7,951 nucleotides of DNA from contig DAWK01000120.1 in NCBI GenBank assembly GCA_002509745.1, positions 1-7,951 of the forward strand. Direction: 5' to 3'. The notes under the pieces were generated by a model, which worked only from the letters and a program-made list of their open reading frames with translations, did no database searches and was not told the DNA's origin. The stretch is from Methanobacteriaceae archaeon UBA349. Lineage in GTDB: Archaea; Methanobacteriota; Methanobacteria; Methanobacteriales; Methanobacteriaceae. This document shows positions 1 to 6,317 of the stretch, in pieces. Each line of letters starts with the position of its first letter. Position 1 is the first letter of the stretch. A program made the translations under genes and the position numbers.

Positions 1-21
1 AAAATAAATAATCTAAGTTTT

Positions 22-36
22 AAAAAAAATAAAAAA
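22..36 (-). terminator. Oligo-T terminator of the ferredoxin-reductase unit
   Basis: On the minus strand, about 30 to 45 nt past the reductase stop codon, there is a run of six T then eight T separated by one A. Archaeal RNA polymerase terminates at such oligo-T tracts without needing a hairpin, and no GC-rich stem is seen here. The position fits the end of the minus-strand operon. Confidence 0.55.
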
Positions 37-64
37 CTAATATGAATTTAGGTAGGAATTTATA

Positions 65-1249
65 TTAGAATACTTTACCTAATTTCAATAATGCCTTTGG
101 AGATACCTTAATTAATTTTTTAACCAATTCAGCAGTACTAATTTTTTCAAAATCGCTGTCTTTAAAGGTATCAGCTATGGAGTTAAGCTCATCATCATTT
201 AAAGTCATCATATAATCTTTGACTTTGAGATATTTATTTATAGAGTCTCCAATTTCAGCCCGACAAGTTGTTTCATATTCTTTAAGTTTATTTTCAGATA
301 AATCTCCTTCATTAATGGCCTCAGCAGCGACTTTACCAGCAATCATTCCACCAGTCATTCCACTGATAATTCCACCACCAGTTAAAGGATTTACCTGTCC
401 TGCTGCATCTCCAACAACCATTAAGTTATCAGTGACCAATTTTTTAGGCATCCCACCAACAGGATCTCCACCAATGTTTAATTCAACAGGTTGAGCATTT
501 TGAGTGGCCGGGCAATTTTTAACAAAGTCCAAAAGATGATCATAAGCAGTTTTATCAGTATTAGTTGTTAAAACACCCAGACCGACATTGGCTATATCGT
601 CACCTTTAGGGAAAATCCAGGCATATCCACCCGGGGCCACACTACCAAAGTAAAACTCAATACAGTTATTATCTTCCATTTCCACTCCAGCCATTTCAAA
701 CTGAGCCGCAGATTCCATATCTTTAGGTTTTACTGCAGTTTTTAGGCCAGCCCATCGAGCTACCCTGGATTCAGGACCATCAGCAGCTATGATAATTTTT
801 GCTTGAATCTGGAATTTTTCACCCATGCATTCGGCATCTACTAAAAATCCTTCTTCAACTCTTTCCATGGAAGTAGCGAGAGTTTTGATTTTAATTTCAG
901 CACCAGCACGTCCAGCATCCATGGCCATGTATTTATCAAAAACTTTTCTCTCTAAAATGCAACCTGCTTCCGGCAAGTCCACTTTATCAGAAGTTAGCCA
1001 TACATTAGTTCCATCAGGAGATATTAAACGCACACCATCTAATTGTCTAGTTATCCATCTAGGATTATGTTCAATTCCTAATGATTCTAATCCACCATTG
1101 GATACTCCTTCAGCACATCTTTTTGGTGCTCCTATTTCTGATTTTTTATCCATTAATAAGACCTTTGCTCCACCACTGGCTGCGTGTTTAGCAGCAGTAG
1201 ATCCAGCAGGTCCGGCACCTATAACTAATACATCAGTTTCAATAACCAT
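65..1249 (-). CDS. Geranylgeranyl reductase family protein (archaeal lipid saturase)
   Basis: FAD-dependent oxidoreductase of about 394 residues, the usual length for digeranylgeranylglycerophospholipid reductases. These enzymes saturate the isoprenoid chains of archaeal ether lipids at the membrane. Visible motifs, numbered from the chosen Met, are a dinucleotide-binding GAGPAG at 11-16, an acidic residue D34 after the second strand, the GAPKRC segment ending in C45, an AADGPESRVAR flavin motif around 155-165, the family signature PGGYAWIFPKG at 206-216, and GDAAGQVNPLTGGG at 280-293. Two adjacent ATGs (1252 and 1249) are possible. The ribosome-binding AAGGTG at 1260-1255 sits only 2 nt from the first and 5 nt from the second, so the second is preferred. 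The gene lies 10 nt downstream of a ferredoxin, its probable electron donor, in one operon. A related reductase acting on another polyprenyl substrate cannot be excluded. Confidence 0.9.
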   Translation of the reverse strand: MVIETDVLVIGAGPAGSTAAKHAASGGAKVLLMDKKSEIGAPKRCAEGVSNGGLESLGIEHNPRWITRQLDGVRLISPDGTNVWLTSDKVDLPEAGCILERKVFDKYMAMDAGRAGAEIKIKTLATSMERVEEGFLVDAECMGEKFQIQAKIIIAADGPESRVARWAGLKTAVKPKDMESAAQFEMAGVEMEDNNCIEFYFGSVAPGGYAWIFPKGDDIANVGLGVLTTNTDKTAYDHLLDFVKNCPATQNAQPVELNIGGDPVGGMPKKLVTDNLMVVGDAAGQVNPLTGGGIISGMTGGMIAGKVAAEAINEGDLSENKLKEYETTCRAEIGDSINKYLKVKDYMMTLNDDELNSIADTFKDSDFEKISTAELVKKLIKVSPKALLKLGKVF

Positions 1250-1262
1250 CATAACACCTTAA

Positions 1263-1427
1263 TTATTCCTTTTCCAGCGCCTTCACCGGGCAAACCTGGA
1301 CACAAAGGCTACACTCTTTGCATTGGTCTTCATTAAATTTCAAAGTTAGTTCCCTAACTTCGATTAAGTTGCGGGGGCAAACTCCTGCACATTCCCCACA
1401 ATACATACACCATTCCTTGACAATCAT
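1263..1427 (-). CDS. Small 2[4Fe-4S] ferredoxin, probable donor to the reductase
   Basis: This 54-residue protein is little more than two iron-sulphur binding motifs, CMYCGECAGVCP at residues 7-18 and CKECSLCVQVCP at 36-47. Both follow the CxxCxxCxxxCP pattern with all eight cysteines present, so it should carry two [4Fe-4S] clusters in the cytoplasm. The start ATG at 1427 is preceded by AAGGTAAG at 1440-1433, leaving a normal distance to the start. The stop is 10 nt before the geranylgeranyl reductase, whose ribosome-binding site fills the gap, so the two are surely co-transcribed. In Methanosarcina acetivorans a ferredoxin encoded beside the reductase is needed for full lipid saturation in a heterologous host. 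By analogy this one probably feeds electrons to its neighbour. It is easily missed by annotation because of its size. Confidence 0.9.
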   Translation of the reverse strand: MIVKEWCMYCGECAGVCPRNLIEVRELTLKFNEDQCKECSLCVQVCPVKALEKE

Positions 1428-1446
1428 CTTATCTTACCTTTTAAAA

Positions 1447-1475
1447 TTATTTATAAGTTTAATTATTATAGATTA
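1447..1475 (-). promoter_or_regulatory. Candidate core promoter region of the ferredoxin-reductase operon
   Basis: On the minus strand two TATA-like boxes occur: CTATAATAA near 1472-1464 and CTTATAAAT near 1457-1449. The first would start transcription near 1442, giving a leader of about 15 nt that includes the AAGG ribosome-binding site. The second would start almost at the ATG and leave out that site. The first is therefore slightly preferred, but the AT-rich context makes the choice uncertain. Confidence 0.3.
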
Positions 1476-1619
1476 TTAGTCTTTGAGTATTTTAATATAT
1501 TATCTTTACTATTAATTGCAAAATTATCATAGATATAAACCTAGATATATGCAGTTTACTATTAATATTTTTAAATTAATTTAATAGATTAATAAAATAA
1601 TAATCATAATTTATTAGAT

Positions 1620-1639
1620 TTAGCAAATAATTAGCAAAT
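1620..1639. repeat. Short direct repeat TTAGCAAAT, 11-nt spacing
   Basis: Two perfect copies of TTAGCAAAT start 11 nt apart, placing them on the same face of the helix. This is a possible regulator-binding site between divergent promoters, but in sequence this AT-rich a short repeat may arise by chance. Confidence 0.3.
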
Positions 1640-1846
1640 TTTATTCTACCAAAAACTAAATTTATTAAAATTTCTATTTAGTTCAATTTATATTAGATTT
1701 TTAGGTATTTATTCATTTCCATTAATAATCATGTTTTTATAGTGTAGTAATTACACAATAAGCATTTAATATCTAATTAAATCATGAAAAAAGTTATCCT
1801 TAAATAAAATAGTTTATTTCATTTAAAAATAATGATATAAGAGTAA

Positions 1847-1889
1847 TTATATAATATTAACAATGATAATTGTGTATTAAATAGAATAC
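1847..1889 (+). promoter_or_regulatory. Candidate hsp20 promoter with dyad at the start site
   Basis: A TATA-like box TTATATAAT at 1847-1855 lies at the right distance to start transcription around 1876-1880, leaving a leader of about 27 nt that contains the GGTGA ribosome-binding site. A dyad GTATT-N6-AATAC at 1874-1889 covers the predicted start and could be an operator for a heat-shock repressor. No known archaeal heat-shock operator was recognised. Confidence 0.4.
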
Positions 1890-1905
1890 TGATTCGGTGA
1901 GTTCT

Positions 1906-2409
1906 ATGGAAAAAAAAGAGACTGATATTAACGAGAATATAGAAGAGGAAATTAAAGAAGAAAATACCGATAATAAATCAGAAGATAACGAAAAAATAAA
2001 TGCTGAGAAATTATTGAATGATATAATCAGCGACATTCAAAATAAAGCTGGAGAATTTGGAAAAACTATCTCTGATTATAAAACTGCCCTTCAAAAACCA
2101 CTTACAGATGTTATAGAAACAAAAACTAGTTTAATAATAACATTTGATTTGCCGGGAGTTAATAAAGATGATATCGATCTGGGAATATCAGAAGACAGTA
2201 TTGAAATAAAAGTTCTCTTTGAAGAAGAAAATAACAATGAAAACACCAAATATCTTCAAAAAGAAAGAAGCCATGGAAAGCTTCTGCGATCAATAACTCT
2301 ACCTATGAACATAAAGACTGAAGAAGTTAAAGCAACTTTTAAGGATTCCGTTTTAACTGTTGAAATGCCTAAAATGGATAAAGAAGTCCATAAAGTAGAT
2401 ATTATTTAA
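1906..2409 (+). CDS. Small heat-shock protein, Hsp20/alpha-crystallin family
   Basis: ATP-independent holdase chaperone of 167 residues. Residues 1-35 are almost all charged or polar, rich in Glu, Lys, Asp and Asn. Residues 36-65 look helical, and the alpha-crystallin domain runs from about 66 to 156. Recognisable pieces are DVIETKTSLIITFDLPGV (68-85), KLLRSITLP (125-133) and ATFKDSVLTVEMPK (143-156). The last matches the family AxxxxGVL signature except that the usual Gly is Ser148. The C-terminal end contains VDI, a likely V/I-x-I anchor for oligomer assembly. An upstream in-frame GTG at 1897 is rejected because it lies within GGTGA at 1896-1900, which is the ribosome-binding site, ideally spaced 5 nt from the ATG at 1906. 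It is a single-gene unit with its own promoter and terminator tracts. Confidence 0.92.
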   Translation: MEKKETDINENIEEEIKEENTDNKSEDNEKINAEKLLNDIISDIQNKAGEFGKTISDYKTALQKPLTDVIETKTSLIITFDLPGVNKDDIDLGISEDSIEIKVLFEEENNNENTKYLQKERSHGKLLRSITLPMNIKTEEVKATFKDSVLTVEMPKMDKEVHKVDII

Positions 2410-2455
2410 ATTAAATAAATATAATTGTATTATTATTAATTATTATTTTGAAATA

Positions 2456-2501
2456 TTTTTAAATTTTTTTTAATTAATCTAAATTTTTTTATCCATTTTT
2501 T
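2456..2501 (+). terminator. Oligo-T terminator cluster after hsp20
   Basis: Four T runs of 5, 8, 7 and 6 bases occur within 46 nt (2456-2460, 2464-2471, 2484-2490, 2496-2501), about 50 nt beyond the hsp20 stop. Clustered oligo-T tracts of this sort are the expected archaeal termination signal and insulate the chaperone gene from the regulator downstream. Confidence 0.6.
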
Positions 2502-2588
2502 AACAAAAAATTCGAAATTAAATTATTATACTCTATTCATATTCTATAATTTCATTTTTTCACAATAGTATTTAAAAAAAACAGAACA

Positions 2589-2596
2589 TTTATATG
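2589..2596 (+). promoter_or_regulatory. TATA box of the TetR gene, leaderless start
   Basis: TTTATATG lies with its centre about 27 nt before the ATG at 2620, which is the usual TATA-to-start distance in archaea. Transcription should therefore begin at or just before the start codon. This agrees with the absence of any ribosome-binding sequence in the CTTGCAAAA preceding the ATG. The mRNA is predicted to be leaderless. Confidence 0.6.
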
Positions 2597-2616
2597 TATG
2601 CAAGTGCATACTTGCA
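2596..2616. promoter_or_regulatory. TetR-type operator: two overlapping perfect palindromes
   Basis: GTATGCA-AG-TGCATAC at 2596-2611 and TGCAAGT-GCAT-ACTTGCA at 2599-2616 each have perfect 7-nt arms, and their centres are offset by 4 bp. They fill the space between the TATA box and the start codon of the TetR gene. A bound dimer would block polymerase, so negative autoregulation is the natural reading. A search by eye found no second copy in the window. Confidence 0.65.
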
Positions 2617-2619
2617 AAA

Positions 2620-3204
2620 ATGGATAATACGGAAGATAAAATACTGGATGCAACCATCAAACTCCTAGATGAGGTGGGATGGGACGGTGCCACAACCAAA
2701 AGAATAGCTGCTGAAGCCGGGGTAAATGAAGTAACCTTGTTTAGAAAATTTAAAACTAAAAACCTCATGCTTGAAGCTGCAAAGAATAGAAGTGCTGGTA
2801 AATTTCTTAATGAGCTCGAAGAGCTTCTAAAAATCGATCCTGAAAGTGACATTCAAACTTATCTAAGAACTATCTGGAAAAATTCTTCAAAAATGATCGA
2901 TAAAAGAACTAACTTAATACGGATCTCCATGGAAGAAGTAAGGGGAGTTCCATTCGAAAATAAAGTATTGCCCAAAATTTCAAAAATGGTGCTAGATAAT
3001 TTGACAGGTTATTTCAAAGATCAAATGGTTAAAGGAACTATGCGTAATATCGACCCGGAAGTGGCCGCTTTGAATTTTTTCAGTATTGTTTTCCAAATGA
3101 ATATGATGTGGAAAGTTTATGGACAAAATCCACCAGTAGAAGATGAAAGATGCTTGGAAAGCTTCCTGGACATATTCATGAACGGTATTTTAGTAAATAA
3201 ATAG
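2620..3204 (+). CDS. TetR-family transcriptional regulator
   Basis: A 194-residue protein of normal TetR length. The N-terminal DNA-binding domain covers about residues 4-51, with a helix-turn-helix in TTKRIAAEAGVNEVTLFRKF at 25-44, a close match to the family pattern (T.. IA..AGV....L...F..K). The remainder is all-helical, as expected for the ligand-binding and dimerisation domain; its ligand cannot be told from sequence. It probably represses its own promoter through the palindromes just upstream, and probably controls the YhgE/Pip-like gene that follows on the same strand after 124 nt. TetR next to YhgE/Pip genes is a recurrent arrangement. The start at 2620 is supported by TATA spacing; no ribosome-binding site is seen. 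Confidence 0.93.
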   Translation: MDNTEDKILDATIKLLDEVGWDGATTKRIAAEAGVNEVTLFRKFKTKNLMLEAAKNRSAGKFLNELEELLKIDPESDIQTYLRTIWKNSSKMIDKRTNLIRISMEEVRGVPFENKVLPKISKMVLDNLTGYFKDQMVKGTMRNIDPEVAALNFFSIVFQMNMMWKVYGQNPPVEDERCLESFLDIFMNGILVNK

Positions 3205-3247
3205 AAAATATCTATAATATCTGATAATAATCTATTATTTATAATAA

Positions 3248-3264
3248 TTTTTAAGGAATTTTTT
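3248..3264 (+). terminator. Weak oligo-T tracts between TetR and YhgE genes
   Basis: Runs of five and six T at 3248-3252 and 3259-3264 might cause partial termination after the regulator. A TATA-like TTTATAAT overlaps at about 3238-3245, so the downstream gene may have its own promoter as well as read-through from the regulator promoter. Neither signal is strong. Confidence 0.25.
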
Positions 3265-3328
3265 ACAATTCACTATTAATTAATGCATTTAGTATTGAAT
3301 AGCATTTTAGAATTAGGAATGATTTTGA

Positions 3329-5233
3329 ATGATAAAAGGCGCAAGAGAAATATTTAAAAATGATATGAAAACTATTAAAAATAACCCGGCCGTCGTGCTG
3401 GTTATTTTCATAATTATTTGTATACCCTCACTTTATGCATTACTTAATGTTCAGGCCACATGGGATCCCTATGCTAGAACGGCAAATATCGAAGTAGCAG
3501 TAGTTAATGATGATTTGGGTTATACTACCAACGGAACCCATTATAATATAGGAAATATTTTAGTAGATGAATTAAAAGATAACAAAAATTTCAGCTGGAG
3601 GTTTGTTGGTAAAAAAACTGCATTAAATGGAGTTAAAAATGGAGACTATTACGCAGCCCTAATAATACCCTCTAATTTCAGTGAAAACTTACTTTCAATT
3701 GAAACCACAACACCCCAACCCGCTCAAATAGAATATATAGTTAATGATAAGTTGAATCCAGTTGCACCTCGACTTACCAGTGTTGGAGCAGATGCTGTAC
3801 AAACAAAAATCAATAATGAAATAGTTAAAACCGTTGATGGAATTATTTTTGGTCAGCTCAGTGATGTGGGATCACTGGTTAAAGATAATAAAGCTCAATT
3901 CCTTAAATTAAAAGCATTTGTAAATGAATTAAATGGAAAATTAGGCGAGATATATTCCACCCTGGGGGAAGCAAATAACGTCATGAGTACGGTTAATGAA
4001 ATCTGGCCTAAAATTAGTGCTGCTTTACCAGAAATACAAACTTATTCCAATAATGTGCGTGGAAAATACGACACATTATATAATCAAGTAACATCAGATC
4101 CTGCCAAGGCACTAACTACTGTTCAGGACATGGAAACAAAGGTTAGTACCACCATCACTGGCCTAAAATACGTTGATGCTATATTAACCAGTTTAAACAA
4201 TGCTACAGGCGATGGTAATTTAAAACCAGTTATTGGTCAAATTGAAGACGATATAAACAAAGCAAATCAAGTTTTTGGCATTTTAAAAAGTGTTGAATCC
4301 GATATAAAAGATGGTAAAAATCCTCAAGGGAAATTAACTAAATTAAAAACTTTAATTGATGAAATGGATGATGGAGTAAATTATCTGGTTAAAAATAAAG
4401 CCAGTATAAATAAGAAAATTAATGATGCAACAGCTAAATTAAGTTTAGTTAACTCAAAATGGCCTATAGTTAAACAATCTATTCCCATAGCTGCAGCAAA
4501 ACTTAACTCCATTAATGAAGATGATTTAAACAAATTAATCGCATTTTCAGATACGAATCAAAGCGATGTGGCTAATTACTTTGAAAGCCCGGTACAACTG
4601 GAAAAGAAACATATATATCCTGTTGATACTTATGGATCTGCACTGGCTCCATTCTATATATCTATCTCATTATGGATAGGATGTCTTATAGCCGTGGCCA
4701 TGATAAGCATGAGATTTAGGTCAATTAAAAAATATAATGCTGAAAGTGTTTATATAGGAAGAATGGGACTATTCTTGTTAATAGCTTTATTACAATCAAT
4801 TTTAGTAATATTGGGTTCCTTATTCTTGCATATACAAATAACCTCAGCATTACTATTCACCTTAACCACATTATTTGTTGGTTTATGCTTTATGATAGTG
4901 GTGTACTCCTTAACATCCGCCTTTGGAAATGCCGGAAAAGCTATGGTAGTGGTGATACTGGTTCTACAGATTACAGCAACCGGAGGTATTTTCCCGGTGG
5001 AGATTCTCCCACCATTCTTCCAGGCCATAAATCCATATTTACCATTGACTTATTCCATTGGTGCACTCCGGGAAGTAGTTGCCGGAGTTATATGGAGTAC
5101 TTACTGGTACAATATGATAGCACTGGCACTATTCCCCGTTTTAACATTTGTTCTGACCTTATTGATCAAAGAAAAAATGGATAAACGTGCCCAACTGTTA
5201 GAAGAGAAATTGAAGAAAAGTGGTTTATTCTAA
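3329..5233 (+). CDS. YhgE/Pip family membrane protein (ABC-2 permease-like)
   Basis: A 634-residue protein with the family architecture: one membrane helix near the N-terminus (about 20-40), a large outward-facing helical domain (about 45-435), then five membrane helices (about 441-461, 479-500, 505-527, 537-558 and 594-613). Family hallmarks are NIEVAVVNDDLG (53-64), the PVDTYGSALAPFY segment (431-443) and GGIFPVEILPPFFQAINPYLP (552-572). Relatives include Bacillus YhgE, Lactococcus Pip (phage infection protein) and, more distantly, YueB/EsaA of type VII secretion. The transmembrane part resembles ABC-2 permeases, but no ATPase gene is nearby. Substrate and function are unknown; regulated export or envelope stress is an inference. 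The outer domain carries two helical segments sharing a WP-x6-P motif. The start has AGGA at 3315-3318 upstream. It is likely under control of the adjacent TetR protein. Confidence 0.88.
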   Translation: MIKGAREIFKNDMKTIKNNPAVVLVIFIIICIPSLYALLNVQATWDPYARTANIEVAVVNDDLGYTTNGTHYNIGNILVDELKDNKNFSWRFVGKKTALNGVKNGDYYAALIIPSNFSENLLSIETTTPQPAQIEYIVNDKLNPVAPRLTSVGADAVQTKINNEIVKTVDGIIFGQLSDVGSLVKDNKAQFLKLKAFVNELNGKLGEIYSTLGEANNVMSTVNEIWPKISAALPEIQTYSNNVRGKYDTLYNQVTSDPAKALTTVQDMETKVSTTITGLKYVDAILTSLNNATGDGNLKPVIGQIEDDINKANQVFGILKSVESDIKDGKNPQGKLTKLKTLIDEMDDGVNYLVKNKASINKKINDATAKLSLVNSKWPIVKQSIPIAAAKLNSINEDDLNKLIAFSDTNQSDVANYFESPVQLEKKHIYPVDTYGSALAPFYISISLWIGCLIAVAMISMRFRSIKKYNAESVYIGRMGLFLLIALLQSILVILGSLFLHIQITSALLFTLTTLFVGLCFMIVVYSLTSAFGNAGKAMVVVILVLQITATGGIFPVEILPPFFQAINPYLPLTYSIGALREVVAGVIWSTYWYNMIALALFPVLTFVLTLLIKEKMDKRAQLLEEKLKKSGLF

Positions 5234-5264
5234 AATTAATAATTAGAATATCCACATAAATCTA

Positions 5265-5283
5265 TTTTTTTATATTATTTTTT
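5265..5283 (+). terminator. Oligo-T terminator after the YhgE/Pip gene
   Basis: Seven T at 5265-5271 and six T at 5278-5283 begin about 30 nt after the stop codon. They are followed by a small dyad ATTGAT-N6-ATCAAT at 5295-5312 with a short T run behind it. Both fit the end of the TetR-YhgE transcription unit. Confidence 0.55.
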
Positions 5284-5355
5284 AAATTATGTCTATTGAT
5301 AAAAAAATCAATTTTCAAATATTTTTTAAAATTTGCATTTAAACCATTAATTTCT

Positions 5356-5405
5356 TTAAAAATGAATAAAATCAAGGATATTCTATTCCTAATTTTATTC
5401 TTTAA
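5356..5405. repeat. Imperfect hairpin upstream of the alpha/beta hydrolase
   Basis: GAATAAAAT at 5364-5372 pairs perfectly with ATTTTATTC at 5392-5400. The pairing continues inward with AGGA 5375-5378 to TCCT 5387-5390 around an 8-nt loop, and outward with TTAAA to TTTAA across a small bulge. It lies about 90 nt before the hydrolase start. It may be an operator, a structured leader or part of termination of the upstream gene. The long arms make chance less likely, although A+T content is high. Confidence 0.4.
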
Positions 5406-5487
5406 GGAAAATTGTTGCTTTTTAAAAAACTATTTGTAATTTTCAAATGATTAAAAATAATACCTATTTTAAACATATCATATTCCA

Positions 5488-6156
5488 GTGATTCAATTGG
5501 AGATTGAAAGAAAAATAATAAACTGTGAAGATTTTAAAGTACCATGCGCAATTTTAAAACCAACAAAGTATGTAGGAGCTGCCGTGGTGGTTCATGGATA
5601 TGGTGGTTTTAAAGAAGAAACTTTAGGGCTGGCCTGGCGCATAGCAGAACAAGGATTCATTACCGGAGCTATAGATCTTAGAGGCCATGGCGAACATCCA
5701 CTGGATCTTGATGAAAATATATTGTTAGACTTGGAAGCTTCTATTTCTTATTTTAGACAATTCGGAAAAGTCACAGCGATAGGGCATTCATTAGGTGGCC
5801 GCCTTTCACTTATAAGTAGTGCGGATTATGCCATTGGAATTGCTCCCGCATTAGATAAAACCTACAGTCCCCAAACTCAAGAATTAATTGAAGAAATGAG
5901 GGATTATAGGGTGAGTAAATCAAATTCTAATATATTTAACATCTTAAATAACCTTCCCAAATATCAAATCAAAGATGATAAAGTTTTTATCCTGCATGGT
6001 TCACGTGATCTTCCAGAAATTATCTCTGAATGTAATAAATTAAAATCCGAAGGATTAGATATTTTTGAAATAGATGAGGCGTTGCACGGCGACATTTTTC
6101 TTTTTGAACCAACTTTCAAAGCAGTTAATGATAAAATGGAAGAATGGTATAAATAA
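5488..6156 (+). CDS. Alpha/beta hydrolase with complete catalytic triad
   Basis: A 222-residue cytoplasmic hydrolase of the alpha/beta fold, short for the fold with only a minimal cap. Visible elements are HGYGG at 36-40 (oxyanion loop), AIDLRGHGEH at 61-70, the nucleophile elbow GHSLGG at 99-104 with Ser101, the acid in HGSRDLPE (Asp174), and the base in EALHGDIF (His200). All triad residues are present, so it should be active as an esterase or similar; the substrate is unknown. The frame is closed upstream by a stop at 5470, so only GTG 5488 or TTG 5497 can start it. GTG is chosen by convention, but GTGAT at 5488-5492 could itself serve as a ribosome-binding site for the TTG, which would remove three residues. 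It has no obvious operon partner. Confidence 0.88.
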   Translation: MIQLEIERKIINCEDFKVPCAILKPTKYVGAAVVVHGYGGFKEETLGLAWRIAEQGFITGAIDLRGHGEHPLDLDENILLDLEASISYFRQFGKVTAIGHSLGGRLSLISSADYAIGIAPALDKTYSPQTQELIEEMRDYRVSKSNSNIFNILNNLPKYQIKDDKVFILHGSRDLPEIISECNKLKSEGLDIFEIDEALHGDIFLFEPTFKAVNDKMEEWYK

Positions 6157-6171
6157 TTTTTATGAATTTTT
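6157..6171 (+). terminator. Weak oligo-T terminator after the hydrolase
   Basis: Two runs of five T (6157-6161 and 6167-6171) immediately follow the stop codon. This is a modest signal of the type seen more strongly after hsp20 and the YhgE/Pip gene. Confidence 0.35.
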
Positions 6172-6317
6172 AGTTATTAAAATACAAAATATGATCTAGT
6201 AGAAAAATTATTAAAAAAAACATAAATCTAATAAATTTTTACAATGCAAAAATTATCCTGAAAAACATATCCCTAAATTCTCAATTTTCAACCAATATTT
6301 CAAAGAAAATAAGTGTA

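Larger units (their letters stand above)
1428..1905. other. Divergent AT-rich spacer between ferredoxin and hsp20
   Basis: No coding frame worth reporting is seen in these 478 nt. The spacer must contain the promoters of both divergent units. Other visible structure is minor: a direct repeat TTAGCAAAT at 1620-1628 and 1631-1639 (11-nt phase), a dyad GTGTA-N5-TACAC at 1742-1756, and a dyad GTATT-N6-AATAC at 1874-1889 close to the expected hsp20 start. The rest is low-complexity A+T sequence. Confidence 0.6.

Noticed and set aside
219..494. Plus-strand open frame of 91 codons
   Set aside because: It lies fully antisense to the reductase, its Pro/Ile-rich translation mirrors Gly-rich codons of that gene, and it has no domain resemblance.
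825..1262. Plus-strand open frame of 145 codons
   Set aside because: Antisense to the N-terminal half of the reductase, with low-complexity Ser/Pro/Ala composition and no ribosome-binding site or promoter.
1897..1905. GTG at 1897 as the hsp20 start
   Set aside because: The GTG is part of GGTGA, the ribosome-binding site for the ATG at 1906, at ideal spacing.
2544..2852. Minus-strand open frame of 102 codons
   Set aside because: Antisense to the start of the TetR gene and its operator; Ser-rich translation typical of a shadow frame.
4750..5184. Open frames on both strands inside the YhgE/Pip gene
   Set aside because: Both overlap conserved membrane helices of the family protein, which has clear family motifs throughout; they are shadows.
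5295..5312. Dyad ATTGAT-N6-ATCAAT as an operator
   Set aside because: It is short, A+T-only except two bases, and lies behind terminator T tracts; more likely incidental or part of termination.
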